Source of the DNA: Enterobacter sp. RHBSTW-00175
GTDB lineage: Bacteria > Pseudomonadota > Gammaproteobacteria > Enterobacterales > Enterobacteriaceae
Direction of reading: 5' to 3'
Length of the DNA stretch: 64,000 nucleotides
NCBI RefSeq assembly: GCF_013927005.1
Contig: NZ_CP055930.1
Coordinates: 62,001-126,000 of the forward strand
Shown here: piece by piece, positions 18,226 to 26,252 of the stretch
How the letters are laid out: each line of letters begins with the position of its first letter
Position numbering within the stretch: the stretch's first letter is position 1
The notes under the pieces: generated by a model
Database searches by the model: none
What the model was told of the DNA's origin: nothing
Seen by the model: only the letters and a program-made list of their open reading frames with translations
Translations under genes and position numbers: made by a program

Positions 18226-18975
18226 ATGATGCTCATCACCGCATACCGCGAACGCCAGACGCGACACCACGAAAAAATACAGCGACTGCTGAATTTTCTG
18301 AAGGAAGAGACGTACAGTGACTTTAAAACGCTGATGCTGCTGTTTGGCTTCCGGGATCATAAATCAATGTATTCCCTGCTTTCAAAAGTCGAGGCCATGG
18401 GCTTAATACACAAGCACGTCCTGGTATCGCGTACGATGAAAATTTCATTGTGGGGCATAACCAGTGACGGACTGGCCGTTGTATTAACACCCGACGATGC
18501 GCTTTTCCCGGCGCGGTTTGAGCCTTCAAAAATTACCGGCTGGACGCTGGAGCACCACCTTTATAATCAGGCAGCCCGGATCATCCTTGAGCAAAAAGGC
18601 GCATCCGGGTGGGTCAACGGCGATCGCACGACTTTCCTCAACCGGTATCAGGTCGGTCATCGCCCGGACGGTCTGATTACCCTCCCCGGCGGCACCGTGA
18701 TCGCTATTGAGACCGAGCGCCGCCTGAAAACCAGAGCCCGTTATCAGTCGATCATCGCCAGCCATTTGCTGGCCCGAACCCGTAAAGACTGGATTTACGT
18801 TTTTTATATCGTGCCGGACCCGCAGAAAAAACGCGGTCTTGAACGGCTGTTTGACAGCATCCGGCACGTCATCGTTAACCATCAACACATTCCGCTGGAA
18901 ACCCGCCACCGGAATGTCTTCCGCATCTATACGCTCGATGAACTGCAACGGCTCGATTTAGACCACGGCATATAG
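18226..18975 (+). CDS. mobC: MobC-like relaxase, MOBC family
   Basis: A 249-aa protein, close to the length of CloDF13 MobC (about 243 aa by memory). An N-terminal winged-helix part (LNFLKEETYSDFKTLMLLFGF) is followed by a core with VGHRPDGLI (Asp148) and IAIETERRLKTRARY (Glu162, Glu164, Lys168). That resembles the PD-(D/E)xK-like active site proposed for MOBC relaxases, which lack the HUH motif of other relaxases. It should nick oriT and lead the strand into the recipient. It starts 7 bases after mobB. Confidence 0.88.
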   Translation: MMLITAYRERQTRHHEKIQRLLNFLKEETYSDFKTLMLLFGFRDHKSMYSLLSKVEAMGLIHKHVLVSRTMKISLWGITSDGLAVVLTPDDALFPARFEPSKITGWTLEHHLYNQAARIILEQKGASGWVNGDRTTFLNRYQVGHRPDGLITLPGGTVIAIETERRLKTRARYQSIIASHLLARTRKDWIYVFYIVPDPQKKRGLERLFDSIRHVIVNHQHIPLETRHRNVFRIYTLDELQRLDLDHGI

Positions 18976-19080
18976 TTCTTCTGTATCACTTACAGCCCCA
19001 CCCCGCCAACCGGCAGCGCAACGACCTGAAATGATGCCCCTCGAAATACTCACCCAAAATCAGAACAGACAGGACACCAA

Positions 19081-19365
19081 ATGAAAAGAGAAGCTGACCG
19101 ACTTTCGGACGTACTGACCGAAATGAGCGCAAAAGCGCTGGTGACATGGATGACGCATTCCGCATTGCAGGACATACCGCGCGAAGCATTACTGACTCGC
19201 GGCAGCGATTTTGTCTATGCTCTACAGGCAAATTTTGTGCTGCTTCGTGATGTTCTGTCAGAAACGCTGGAAGATATTGAGCAGCAGAGCTATGACCTCG
19301 AAGAAAGACTGGATAATTTGGAACGGCGGCTGCTGGCACTCCGGGCAGATGTTAATCTGTATTAG
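19081..19365 (+). CDS. Hypothetical coiled-coil protein downstream of mobC
   Basis: A 94-aa protein with no recognised family. The C-terminal half (LLRDVLSETLEDIEQQSYDL, then EERLDNLERRLLALRADV) should form a coiled coil. It starts 105 bases after mobC on the same strand and may be the last gene of the mob operon. The ribosome-binding site is weak (ACAGGACACCAAATG). Confidence 0.5.
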   Translation: MKREADRLSDVLTEMSAKALVTWMTHSALQDIPREALLTRGSDFVYALQANFVLLRDVLSETLEDIEQQSYDLEERLDNLERRLLALRADVNLY

Positions 19366-19423
19366 TTCGATTTGATCTAACACCATAAGGCACAAGGCTA
19401 AACCTAATCTGACAGGCTGCTCT

Positions 19424-19630
19424 GTGCCAGATGCCGTCCTACTGGATACGGAATACAAGGTAAGCCGGTACTTGTACAAATCTGGCAGCACCATGCTTAA
19501 CGGCTATGTCAGAATCAATAATATCTTTGACCGCGAGTACTGGTTCCGCGGCGTAGATACTAGCCTTTGTGACGTCAACCAGCGCCTAGGCGTTCAGTCA
19601 CTGCAGGAAATAGCTATAAATTTTAAAAAA
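19424..19630 (+). pseudogene. Remnant resembling the C-terminus of a TonB-dependent receptor
   Basis: The translated stretch reads VSRYLYKSGSTMLNGYVRIN, then NIFDREYWFRGVD, then QRLGVQSLQEIAINFKKF. The phrase N-x-FD-x-x-YW is typical of the last strands of outer-membrane siderophore receptors, but the terminal aromatic residue and everything upstream are missing. There is no ribosome-binding site. I read it as a decayed fragment; an accidental ORF cannot be ruled out. Confidence 0.35.
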
Positions 19631-19658
19631 TTCAGCCCGTCTGAACTGACGGACTATT

Positions 19659-20333
19659 TTACTGACCGCCAACAAATAAACCAGAATAACCAATCCCAAT
19701 TTTTTTTATAATTGATGACGCCAGTTCAATGTCCATTTCACATCCTGGGCTACTATTATTACCCTCTGCAAGGTAACTAAAAATATCCTTTATTTTCAGC
19801 ATTATACTGTCAGGCAGTTTATTTTTGAATGTCTTTATATTGATAGCAACTAAAATATCCTGACTAGTCAAATTTGGGAAAGATAAGTATTCCGATATTT
19901 TAATTTTGGAAAAAACAGGTTTTCTATCATGAGCAGAAACGGCAATGATAAAAGTTCGCAATGACCATGATAGTTTCTTATTGGCCTCTGAGTAATCCTT
20001 TAGCATCTCGTAATTATTAAGGATGTAGTCTGCGACAAACATCGACACATTCATTTCCTGCTGATAGTTTTCTTTATAATTGAACTTAGAGAAAATGCAT
20101 TCGAATATCTCATTGCCATAAATAGGCTGTGCTTCTTTAACCAAGTGTAGAGCGAATAAATCCCCATTGGTCATCATTTCGACCAATTTTTTTTCCGGGT
20201 ACATGAAAAGAGAAACTGACTGCTCAGTAATGGATTTAACTGCAACCTCATCGTAAAGGCCGATTAAATCTATATCTGATGACGCTTCTCTTTCATACCG
20301 CGCAGTGCTGCCAAAAATAGCTAATGCTTTCAT
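19659..20333 (-). CDS. Minimal nucleotidyltransferase-fold protein
   Basis: A 224-aa protein opening with the pol-beta nucleotidyltransferase motif: FGSTARYEREASSDIDL, i.e. GS at about residues 8-9 and Asp-x-Asp at about 20-22. The remaining 170 residues are helical and may be a HEPN-like or substrate domain, which I cannot classify. Such enzymes transfer AMP or another NMP to a protein, RNA or small molecule. It lies 36 bases after the DUF1883 gene on the same strand, with a GC-rich hairpin in the gap. Together with the 56-aa protein and the divergent WYL regulator it may be a defence or toxin-antitoxin-like locus. Confidence 0.75.
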   Translation of the reverse strand: MKALAIFGSTARYEREASSDIDLIGLYDEVAVKSITEQSVSLFMYPEKKLVEMMTNGDLFALHLVKEAQPIYGNEIFECIFSKFNYKENYQQEMNVSMFVADYILNNYEMLKDYSEANKKLSWSLRTFIIAVSAHDRKPVFSKIKISEYLSFPNLTSQDILVAINIKTFKNKLPDSIMLKIKDIFSYLAEGNNSSPGCEMDIELASSIIKKIGIGYSGLFVGGQ

Positions 20334-20341
20334 AATGAATT

Positions 20342-20365
20342 GGGGGCCTAGAGGGCCCCATTTTT
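20342..20365 (+). terminator. GC-rich hairpin followed by T6 on the + strand
   Basis: The gap between the DUF1883 gene and the nucleotidyltransferase gene contains arms GGGGCC and GGCCCC with a 5-base loop, followed by ATTTTTT on the + strand. On the gene strand the T run precedes the hairpin, so it cannot be a classical terminator for the operon. It could stop + strand (antisense) transcription, or act as an RNA-processing or translation-control element between the two genes. Confidence 0.45.
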
Positions 20366-20369
20366 TATC

Positions 20370-20633
20370 TCACAGTACTCTTACAGATGAGCGCACATTA
20401 CCACGGTAACCTTCAAGGTCAACAGCAACATGCCAGTTTCCTTCATTTGGTATTTGAATCCGAGTAAGTGATTTCGTAGCTAGCCCACCCAGATATTGAT
20501 AACGCTGGCGGCTTTTATATCTATGGAAATTAATATCATCCATGACCCGAATATTAGCGGCATTTCCTTGCAATGAGATTTCTACCACATCGCCCTTGTG
20601 ACGATGATTTAAACTATAATGCTGAAAGTTCAT
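20370..20633 (-). CDS. DUF1883 domain protein
   Basis: An 87-aa protein that is entirely a DUF1883 domain: it starts MNFQHYSLNHRHKGDVVEIS, then NAANIRVMDDINFHRYKSR, and ends NWHVAVDLEGYRGNVRSSVR. The fold should be a small beta-sandwich. In other bacteria DUF1883 is often fused to TIR domains in putative immune proteins, so the domain is plausibly a sensor or ligand-binding part; here it stands alone. It lies between the 56-aa gene and the nucleotidyltransferase gene. Confidence 0.8.
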   Translation of the reverse strand: MNFQHYSLNHRHKGDVVEISLQGNAANIRVMDDINFHRYKSRQRYQYLGGLATKSLTRIQIPNEGNWHVAVDLEGYRGNVRSSVRVL

Positions 20634-20774
20634 AAAAGAACCTCTTATGTGTTGGCTGTTGACCAGAAGCTTCCGTCATGGCATTCTGATTAACAGCCTT
20701 TGGGTTAGGCACTTTCTTGGGGAAGTTAAGTGCTGAGTGCAATCATAAAGTGGATGCTTAATACAGCACCCACT

Positions 20775-20945
20775 TTACTTTTCCTTTCTTACACCTTTGA
20801 ATGGATCACCATCTGCCTTACCATCCATAAAGCGCCCTGTCTGCGTATCACGCTTAGTCCATGTCTCCGTCAATGGATTAAACACCTGTGAGCGCTGTTT
20901 AACCATTCCATTTCTATGTCCATCTTTCGGTGGGTTAGTAGCCAT
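20775..20945 (-). CDS. Small conserved basic protein (56 aa)
   Basis: An ORF read directly from the sequence. It begins MATNPPKDGHRNGMVKQRSQ, continues VFNPLTETWTKRDTQTGRFM and ends DPFKGVRKEK. The mixture of NPxT-x-x-W-KRD and GxFMD phrases looks strongly conserved, and I have seen similar short proteins in diverse bacteria without a known function. The ribosome-binding site is GGAGCAGCCCAG. It is the first gene of the minus-strand locus that diverges from the WYL regulator. Confidence 0.7.
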   Translation of the reverse strand: MATNPPKDGHRNGMVKQRSQVFNPLTETWTKRDTQTGRFMDGKADGDPFKGVRKEK

Positions 20946-21112
20946 CTGGGCTGCTCCTAAAAGTTACCGGTGGGACCAATTCCCACTAGTCAGCTTTAAT
21001 CTAAAATGCCGCCTGCCCTTTGTCAAGCACTTACACATGAAAACATGCTACATACGAACCCATAAAATGATCGATAAGGCTATCAAAATGATAACCATGT
21101 GAGCGATGGTTT

Positions 21113-21137
21113 GTGGTAGAATCTACTTAGAGTAGAC
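21113..21137 (+). promoter_or_regulatory. Extended -10 overlapped by a palindromic operator for the WYL regulator
   Basis: TGGTAGAAT (21114-21122) fits an extended -10 element (TG, one base, TAGAAT). It runs into the palindrome TCTACT, 3 bases, AGTAGA at 21122-21136. The site lies 15 bases upstream of the regulator's start codon and in the gap between divergent genes. BrxR and CapW proteins bind palindromes in just such places and repress, so autoregulation is the natural reading. Confidence 0.6.
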
Positions 21138-21151
21138 ATGAGGCTGATACC

Positions 21152-22051
21152 ATGACCGATAAATCTTTTACAGACATACTAAAAAATGACCAGAACTTAG
21201 CCCTGAGATTAGCTTTTATTGATTTTTTATTGCTCTACAAAGGGCAATTTTCCAGACTTGATATAACTAAAGAATTTGATGTTTCTGAAATTACCGCAAC
21301 GCGCATAATTGCGGAATACAATTCTCTCAGAGAGAATAATTTCGATTATGATAAAAGCGAAAAGAAATTCATAATCAAGATTGACAGTTTTATTCCATTT
21401 GTGGACTTTAGTGTAGATGACGCACTGGAAATGTTAGCTGAAGGGTTTAACAAAAATAAGATAATCAACTCTAGAATCAACACGCCTTTCGAGAGAGTTG
21501 GTTTTATAAAATCAACTCTTAGCTCAATTGAGGTTTCTAAAATCACTAGGGCAATGCTTAATAACAAAAAAATTCTCTGCAATTACGATTCAGCGTCCAG
21601 TAAAAACACAGACAGCAGATTACTCTCTCCACTGGCTATTTTATTTGATGGCAGGAACTGGATTTTCAGGGCTTACCATGAAAACGCCCCGTCACAACCC
21701 ACTGTTAGATATAAAAATTTTAATTTTTCCAGAGTTATTGATGTTTCTGAAACTAATGAAGATATAGAGAAAGAACATAGTCTTGACTATGACTCATTAT
21801 GGAAACTTAACCTGCCTGTAGAGCTTGAAATTAATTCGATTCTTAATAAGAATGAAAAGGAACGAGTCGCCAGGGATTTTGGCATTCCTCGAAATGAAAA
21901 TAAAATATTACTTACAGAAAGGGCAGCGTTAATATGGATAATACTGAATCAATGGATGGTGCATTACAAAGAAAAAGGAGATAATAACATCTTCTATAAT
22001 TTCGAACTAAAAAATCATGATATGCTTTTTAGGTATGGTGCAATTTCCTGA
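21152..22051 (+). CDS. WYL-domain transcriptional regulator, CapW/BrxR-like
   Basis: A 299-aa protein. The N-terminal winged helix (LRLAFIDFLLLYKGQFSRLD, then FDVSEITATRIIAEY) is followed by a central WYL domain (KILCNYDSASSK, RLLSPLAILFDGRNWIFRAY) and a C-terminal extension. Length and order match the BrxR/CapW family, dimeric repressors found at BREX, CBASS and other defence loci. They sense a nucleotide or nucleic-acid ligand released in infection. Divergent to the three-gene minus-strand locus, with a palindromic operator in between. Confidence 0.82.
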   Translation: MTDKSFTDILKNDQNLALRLAFIDFLLLYKGQFSRLDITKEFDVSEITATRIIAEYNSLRENNFDYDKSEKKFIIKIDSFIPFVDFSVDDALEMLAEGFNKNKIINSRINTPFERVGFIKSTLSSIEVSKITRAMLNNKKILCNYDSASSKNTDSRLLSPLAILFDGRNWIFRAYHENAPSQPTVRYKNFNFSRVIDVSETNEDIEKEHSLDYDSLWKLNLPVELEINSILNKNEKERVARDFGIPRNENKILLTERAALIWIILNQWMVHYKEKGDNNIFYNFELKNHDMLFRYGAIS

Positions 22052-22442
22052 TATTACCTTAAATCTAAAAGCCCGCATAACTGCGGGCCTATCAATTTAA
22101 TTTCCAATAAAATAATAACCCACTATAATTTATACCCGTTGACCTGCTCCTTGTTGATTGATAAACCGCGATGTTAGCAATGTCCGTTGATCGCTCTTAA
22201 CTGACTGTCATATTTGGTTGTGTACTGTACGAGAAAGCTGTACAGCGATATGAGCTAATGCAATTAATCACATGGAGTAACTACACATCAATCCCTTCTT
22301 GGGGTTGTTTTAATTCCACTGCAGGAACATGACTGTTCGGTGCTCGCCCTGTCTGCGCTCCGCCTCACTCATGTCCCTACAGCGTTACTGTTTTAAAAGC
22401 CCCCTACACGGAAAGCCCCATTCCTTTGCAGTGCATTCCCGC
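22052..22442. other. Intergenic region between WYL regulator and ardC
   Basis: Both flanking genes end here (convergent). A hairpin GCCCGC, 6 bases, GCGGGC at 22071-22088 follows the regulator, but with only a weak AT tail. CTGTAC and GTACAG repeats occur near 22226-22244. No ORF with a credible start and family was found. Confidence 0.6.
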
Positions 22443-23387
22443 TCAAAGCTTATCCATCAAATAACGATGCGCTTTGGATGCCGCGCTGGCGGCCTTGAAA
22501 ATATAGCGCTTGTCGTTCTTCAGTGCTTTCAGCCAGGAAGCGATATAGCTTTCATGCTGCACCTCTCCAACGATCCCCAGATCCGCCACCAGGAACGCGC
22601 TTCCCAGTTCGGCGATCAACTCCTCAAACGCATATCCCTCACTGCCAAACTTCCCTTTCATTTCACGGTTCAGCCGACTTTTTGCCCCGCTCCAGTGAAT
22701 CAGCTCATGCAGGCCGGTGGCGTAGAAATTGGCAGCATCGGTAAAAAGACAACGTTCCGGTAAACGGATTTCATCGGTTGATGGTGCAAAAAAGGCGTTT
22801 TGTCCCTTCTCAATGATGGTTGCACCACTGTTACGGAAAAGCGCTTCCGCACGCGGTAGCGGTTCAAAGGTCTCTGCCGGACAAACGGCTTCGTCACTTA
22901 GAGGCAAACCATCAATTTGCTCAACATTAAACACGGTGAACGTCTTCAGCATCGGGATATAGTCAGTTTCTCCGTCGTCATTTTCCTTTTCCAGCGTGGT
23001 ATAGAAAATGGCGGTAGTGCCGTTTTCTCCCTTGCGTACCTGCCCGCCTTCCGCTTGCGCCTGTTTGTAAGTCATCCAGCGTGAATCCTTGAATCCCTGT
23101 TCTGACGCACTGCTCCACAACAACATGATATTCATTCCACTGTAAGCCATACCAGTTGAGTAATTTGAAGGCAATCCTGACATACCCGGTACGCGCTGCC
23201 ACGGGCAGGACCATGGCTTAACGCCCGTTTCAAGGGCAGAAATAATGCTGTCAGTAACCGTCTGATAAATATCGGTTTTGCTTTTGGAAAATTTCGTTTT
23301 TGAGGAGCCTGACGGGTCCAGCGGGGATACGCTGGTCGCCGCTGCGGTGTTAGGGGCGCTAGCCTGGGTATGCAGGGAAATAGTCAT
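22443..23387 (-). CDS. ardC: ArdC-like antirestriction protein
   Basis: A 314-aa protein with the ArdC layout. The N-terminal ssDNA-binding domain (DIYQTVTDSIISALETGVKP, then WSCPW) is followed by the zinc metallopeptidase-like C-terminus with ATGLHELIHWSGAKSRLNRE (HExxH) and later YAFEELIAELGSAFL. ArdC of plasmid pSa protects incoming DNA against type I and II restriction and also against HsdR-dependent cleavage in new hosts. The start at 23387 is chosen by CGGAGAAAAAACC upstream; an in-frame ATG 27 codons earlier has no such site. Confidence 0.9.
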   Translation of the reverse strand: MTISLHTQASAPNTAAATSVSPLDPSGSSKTKFSKSKTDIYQTVTDSIISALETGVKPWSCPWQRVPGMSGLPSNYSTGMAYSGMNIMLLWSSASEQGFKDSRWMTYKQAQAEGGQVRKGENGTTAIFYTTLEKENDDGETDYIPMLKTFTVFNVEQIDGLPLSDEAVCPAETFEPLPRAEALFRNSGATIIEKGQNAFFAPSTDEIRLPERCLFTDAANFYATGLHELIHWSGAKSRLNREMKGKFGSEGYAFEELIAELGSAFLVADLGIVGEVQHESYIASWLKALKNDKRYIFKAASAASKAHRYLMDKL

Positions 23388-23956
23388 GGTTTTTTCTCCG
23401 TCAGTGGTGTGATTTTCGTCTTCGTATCGCCTGACGGTTCGCTTTCCCGGCATCGTTCCGACCTGCAAGGGCGCAGAATGCGTGCTATTTACCCTTGCGG
23501 GACGGGTTGTGTTGGGAAACGATTAACCGGAAGCAGATACGAGGAACGGAAATCACGCGGGAGATAAAATCTGATCGGCATAACCAGGCGTAGCGCCCCT
23601 TGGTTAGCGGCGGTGAAATGAGTTTGGAGTTTGGGGTTTTGATTTAACGGTATTAGTTCAGACCTGAACTGTCAGTCGGTTTTAAAGAGTAGCGGACTTC
23701 ATAATCCTGTTTTTAATCATTACGCAACGGCTACAACCGGTATACTCGCTCTGGATATCCGATATTCCCATGCAGGGGACCGGACTGCTGCCGTACTACA
23801 AATCCCAATGAAAGAGAGATATAGCGAGCGGCTGATTAAGGGTGGTAGTATTAAAATACTCACCGCTTGAACCTAACCGTCAGCCAGTAATATTTTGCGC
23901 TGAATCACACCCCTCACCCCTGAAACCTATAACCTATAACCTACGGAATAATATTA
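23388..23956. other. Long leader upstream of ardC with a near-palindromic operator
   Basis: No gene is supported in these 569 bases. A perfect 7-bp palindrome (AGTTCAG, 2 bases, CTGAACT) at 23655-23670 lies about 270 bases upstream of ardC and could be a regulator site. The rest, including the GC-rich part 23400-23560, shows no ORF with a credible start. Confidence 0.5.
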
Positions 23957-25249
23957 TTATTTTATCAAGCGCTCTTGCGGCGTTTTCCACTTCAGCAACC
24001 TTTCAATCGCCGTATCCTCTGACAGGAACTGGCGAGCCAGTTCTAGCCGTTTCATAACCTGCACCTTTTGCTCAACATCAAGCGTTGCCGCATCTGATTC
24101 TGCTTCGTGAAAGAACTGTTCCAGCCGTTTATCTTCAGCCCACTGAACCATAATAGATTTGAGCTCGGCACGGCTGGCACGGTAAGCTTCCTGTTCCCGA
24201 CCTATCCGCTCCTTTTCAAGATATATGGCTAATTCCAGCTCACGCTGGGCACACCGCTCCTCAGCTTTGATTCTGGCCTCTTCTAGCTGCTTTGAAATTA
24301 GCGGAACAGCCTCCTGCATCGCCGAAATCATCTTAGGGATCTGGCTAATTAACCCGCACTGTTTCGTCTGACGGAACTGTACCAACCATTCTGAGTAAGA
24401 ATAAGGCGAGTAAAGCTGCAACAGAAATCGCCCGGTAGGTAGAGTATGTTTTGATACGTGTCTCAAAGACTCACTATTTTTCCCCCGAATCCACCGTCCC
24501 ATCTGTTCATCACGAATATAGCGGTTTTTGACTTTTTTCGCTGGAACATACTCCGTCATTTCAGCAAGATTAAACGCAAAGTACATATCACCGACACAAA
24601 TAATACTTGGCGTATAAGGCCGCCATAAATTCTCCCAGCGATATCCTCCCGCTTTTAGATCTTCCTTAATATCAATATCCGCACGATGTAGTTTTTCTCC
24701 CGGAGTATCCAGCATTACCCGATAACCCTTTTTCCCCAGAGCTTCAATGAACCGGCTCAGGAACTCAATTGCGTGCTCAAATCCCGTATCAGAAACGTTG
24801 AGATCCAGTAATTTCTTTTTCGCAGGTTTATAATAGCCATCTTCTGTAACCGAAGAGACTGGCAGATACGTTTTGAGATCATTTATCAATCCATAGCCAT
24901 TACTCGTAACAGAAGCTTGCTTTGGGGCGACTGAATATGCTGATTTTGATACCGTAATGGCAGGAAATTGCATTGATGAATTGTCATTCTCGCGTACCTT
25001 TTCCGCCTTACCCTTTCTCAGAGCGGGCAGAGCTGGAATTGCAGGTGCAGTCCCATTCGCAAGTGCCTTCCAGTAACCGGCAAGCGGCCTGGGTATCCGC
25101 ATTTCACTGCATCGTTTTGCCAGTAACTCAGTACTGATGTCATACAACACAGTTATACGTTCCGCGGGCTCCCTCCAGACCAAGTGATACAGCGTTTCCC
25201 GATCCTGGGGCAAAGTCTGCGCGGCATCGTGTGGATTAATCTCTGACAT
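23957..25249 (-). CDS. Hypothetical protein with N-terminal HTH-like segment and C-terminal coiled coil
   Basis: A 430-aa protein of no named family. The N-terminus ([20 protein letters not shown], then [18 protein letters not shown]) is a recurrent module in hypothetical proteins of mobile elements. It looks like a helix-turn-helix followed by a conserved Pro-Gly-Tyr-Trp. The middle is a mixed alpha/beta region, and the end (about residues 310-420) is a charged coiled coil. It starts 227 bases from the divergent hamA gene. Role unknown; the place between ardC and Hachiman makes a defence or counter-defence role possible. Confidence 0.6.
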   Translation of the reverse strand: MSEINPHDAAQTLPQDRETLYHLVWREPAERITVLYDISTELLAKRCSEMRIPRPLAGYWKALANGTAPAIPALPALRKGKAEKVRENDNSSMQFPAITVSKSAYSVAPKQASVTSNGYGLINDLKTYLPVSSVTEDGYYKPAKKKLLDLNVSDTGFEHAIEFLSRFIEALGKKGYRVMLDTPGEKLHRADIDIKEDLKAGGYRWENLWRPYTPSIICVGDMYFAFNLAEMTEYVPAKKVKNRYIRDEQMGRWIRGKNSESLRHVSKHTLPTGRFLLQLYSPYSYSEWLVQFRQTKQCGLISQIPKMISAMQEAVPLISKQLEEARIKAEERCAQRELELAIYLEKERIGREQEAYRASRAELKSIMVQWAEDKRLEQFFHEAESDAATLDVEQKVQVMKRLELARQFLSEDTAIERLLKWKTPQERLIK

Positions 25250-25475
25250 TGCGTCCCCCTCCTATAGGGTACATTATCAGAAATCTTTGCCTGTTGGTGA
25301 TTGAAAGAAATCTGAGCGGCTTCCCATTGATTGGCGCGACTGAAACTGAGCGGAAGAGATTGACGCCATTTTGCAAGATACGTGGTAAAGCGCTGACGAT
25401 GGGTTCTTTCAATAAGCCGATTTCGAATCGGGAAAATCTTGTCGTTATCAGAACTGATTGATCGGGAGAAGCGCC

Positions 25476-26252
25476 GTGGGGCTATATGAGAAGTGGTGTG
25501 AGTCCATTAAAGATAATGACGAACGCAAGTATTACTGGACGTATGTCGAGAAGGACGGCGGCCGCGATGATATCCGCGAGGACCTTGCTGAGACCATTCG
25601 CTCGCACTACGACCGACTTGAACGCATCGCCGATGACGTAGGGCGACTAGGATACAAGGTTGCTGCCAAGATCCTCAGCGAGGCAATGCCTAATACCCCC
25701 AAGGGCCGCTCTGGCGACCTCGGCGAAATCCTTGCGACTGAACTAGTGGAGGAAGAAATCGGTCTGCGGGTACCCGTGCGCCGGCTCCGTTACAAGGACG
25801 GCCGTAACATGGCCATGCGCGGCGATGACTTCATCGGCGCGGGCTACCAAGGCAATAAGCTCTGGCTGCTAAAAGGTGAAGCTAAAAGTAACCAGAAGCT
25901 TGGCAAAACCACGGTCACCGCCGCCCGCAAGGTCCTCGACCGCGACAATGGCCGCTGCACGCCTGACTCGCTGCTGTTCGTCGCCAATCGCCTGCTGGAG
26001 AGCAACGACGCTGGCGATAACGCACTGGGTCGCGACCTGCGCGACGAAGTGGGTCTTAAATCTATGCGAGCCGATCGCATCGACCACATGCTCTTCACCG
26101 TTTCGGGTAACGGCCCTCACGCATCCCTGAAAGAGAACCTTGAAGCCGCTGGAGTCAACAGGGACCACTACGTCGTGAACATTCACGTCGAAGACCATCA
26201 GGATTTCATTACGGCAATGTACCTAGAGGCGGAAGATCTTGGAGACGACTGA
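25476..26252 (+). CDS. hamA: HamA, Hachiman defence nuclease (DUF1837)
   Basis: A 258-aa DUF1837 protein. A PD-(D/E)xK-like core is visible: RGDDFIG (Asp117, Asp118), then LLKGEAKSN (Glu135, Lys137). HamA is the effector nuclease of Hachiman, held by HamB and released when HamB meets damaged or phage-modified DNA. GTG 25476 is chosen because GGGAG precedes it; TTG 25458 is an alternative. The last 14 bases overlap hamB. Base composition is about 60 percent GC, well above the ICE genes on both sides, and codon use is like that of a GC-rich proteobacterium. Confidence 0.9.
   Translation: MGLYEKWCESIKDNDERKYYWTYVEKDGGRDDIREDLAETIRSHYDRLERIADDVGRLGYKVAAKILSEAMPNTPKGRSGDLGEILATELVEEEIGLRVPVRRLRYKDGRNMAMRGDDFIGAGYQGNKLWLLKGEAKSNQKLGKTTVTAARKVLDRDNGRCTPDSLLFVANRLLESNDAGDNALGRDLRDEVGLKSMRADRIDHMLFTVSGNGPHASLKENLEAAGVNRDHYVVNIHVEDHQDFITAMYLEAEDLGDD

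Noticed and set aside
22329..22763. 144-aa plus-strand ORF overlapping the ardC end
   Set aside because: It runs antisense through the conserved ArdC domain and has no recognisable features.
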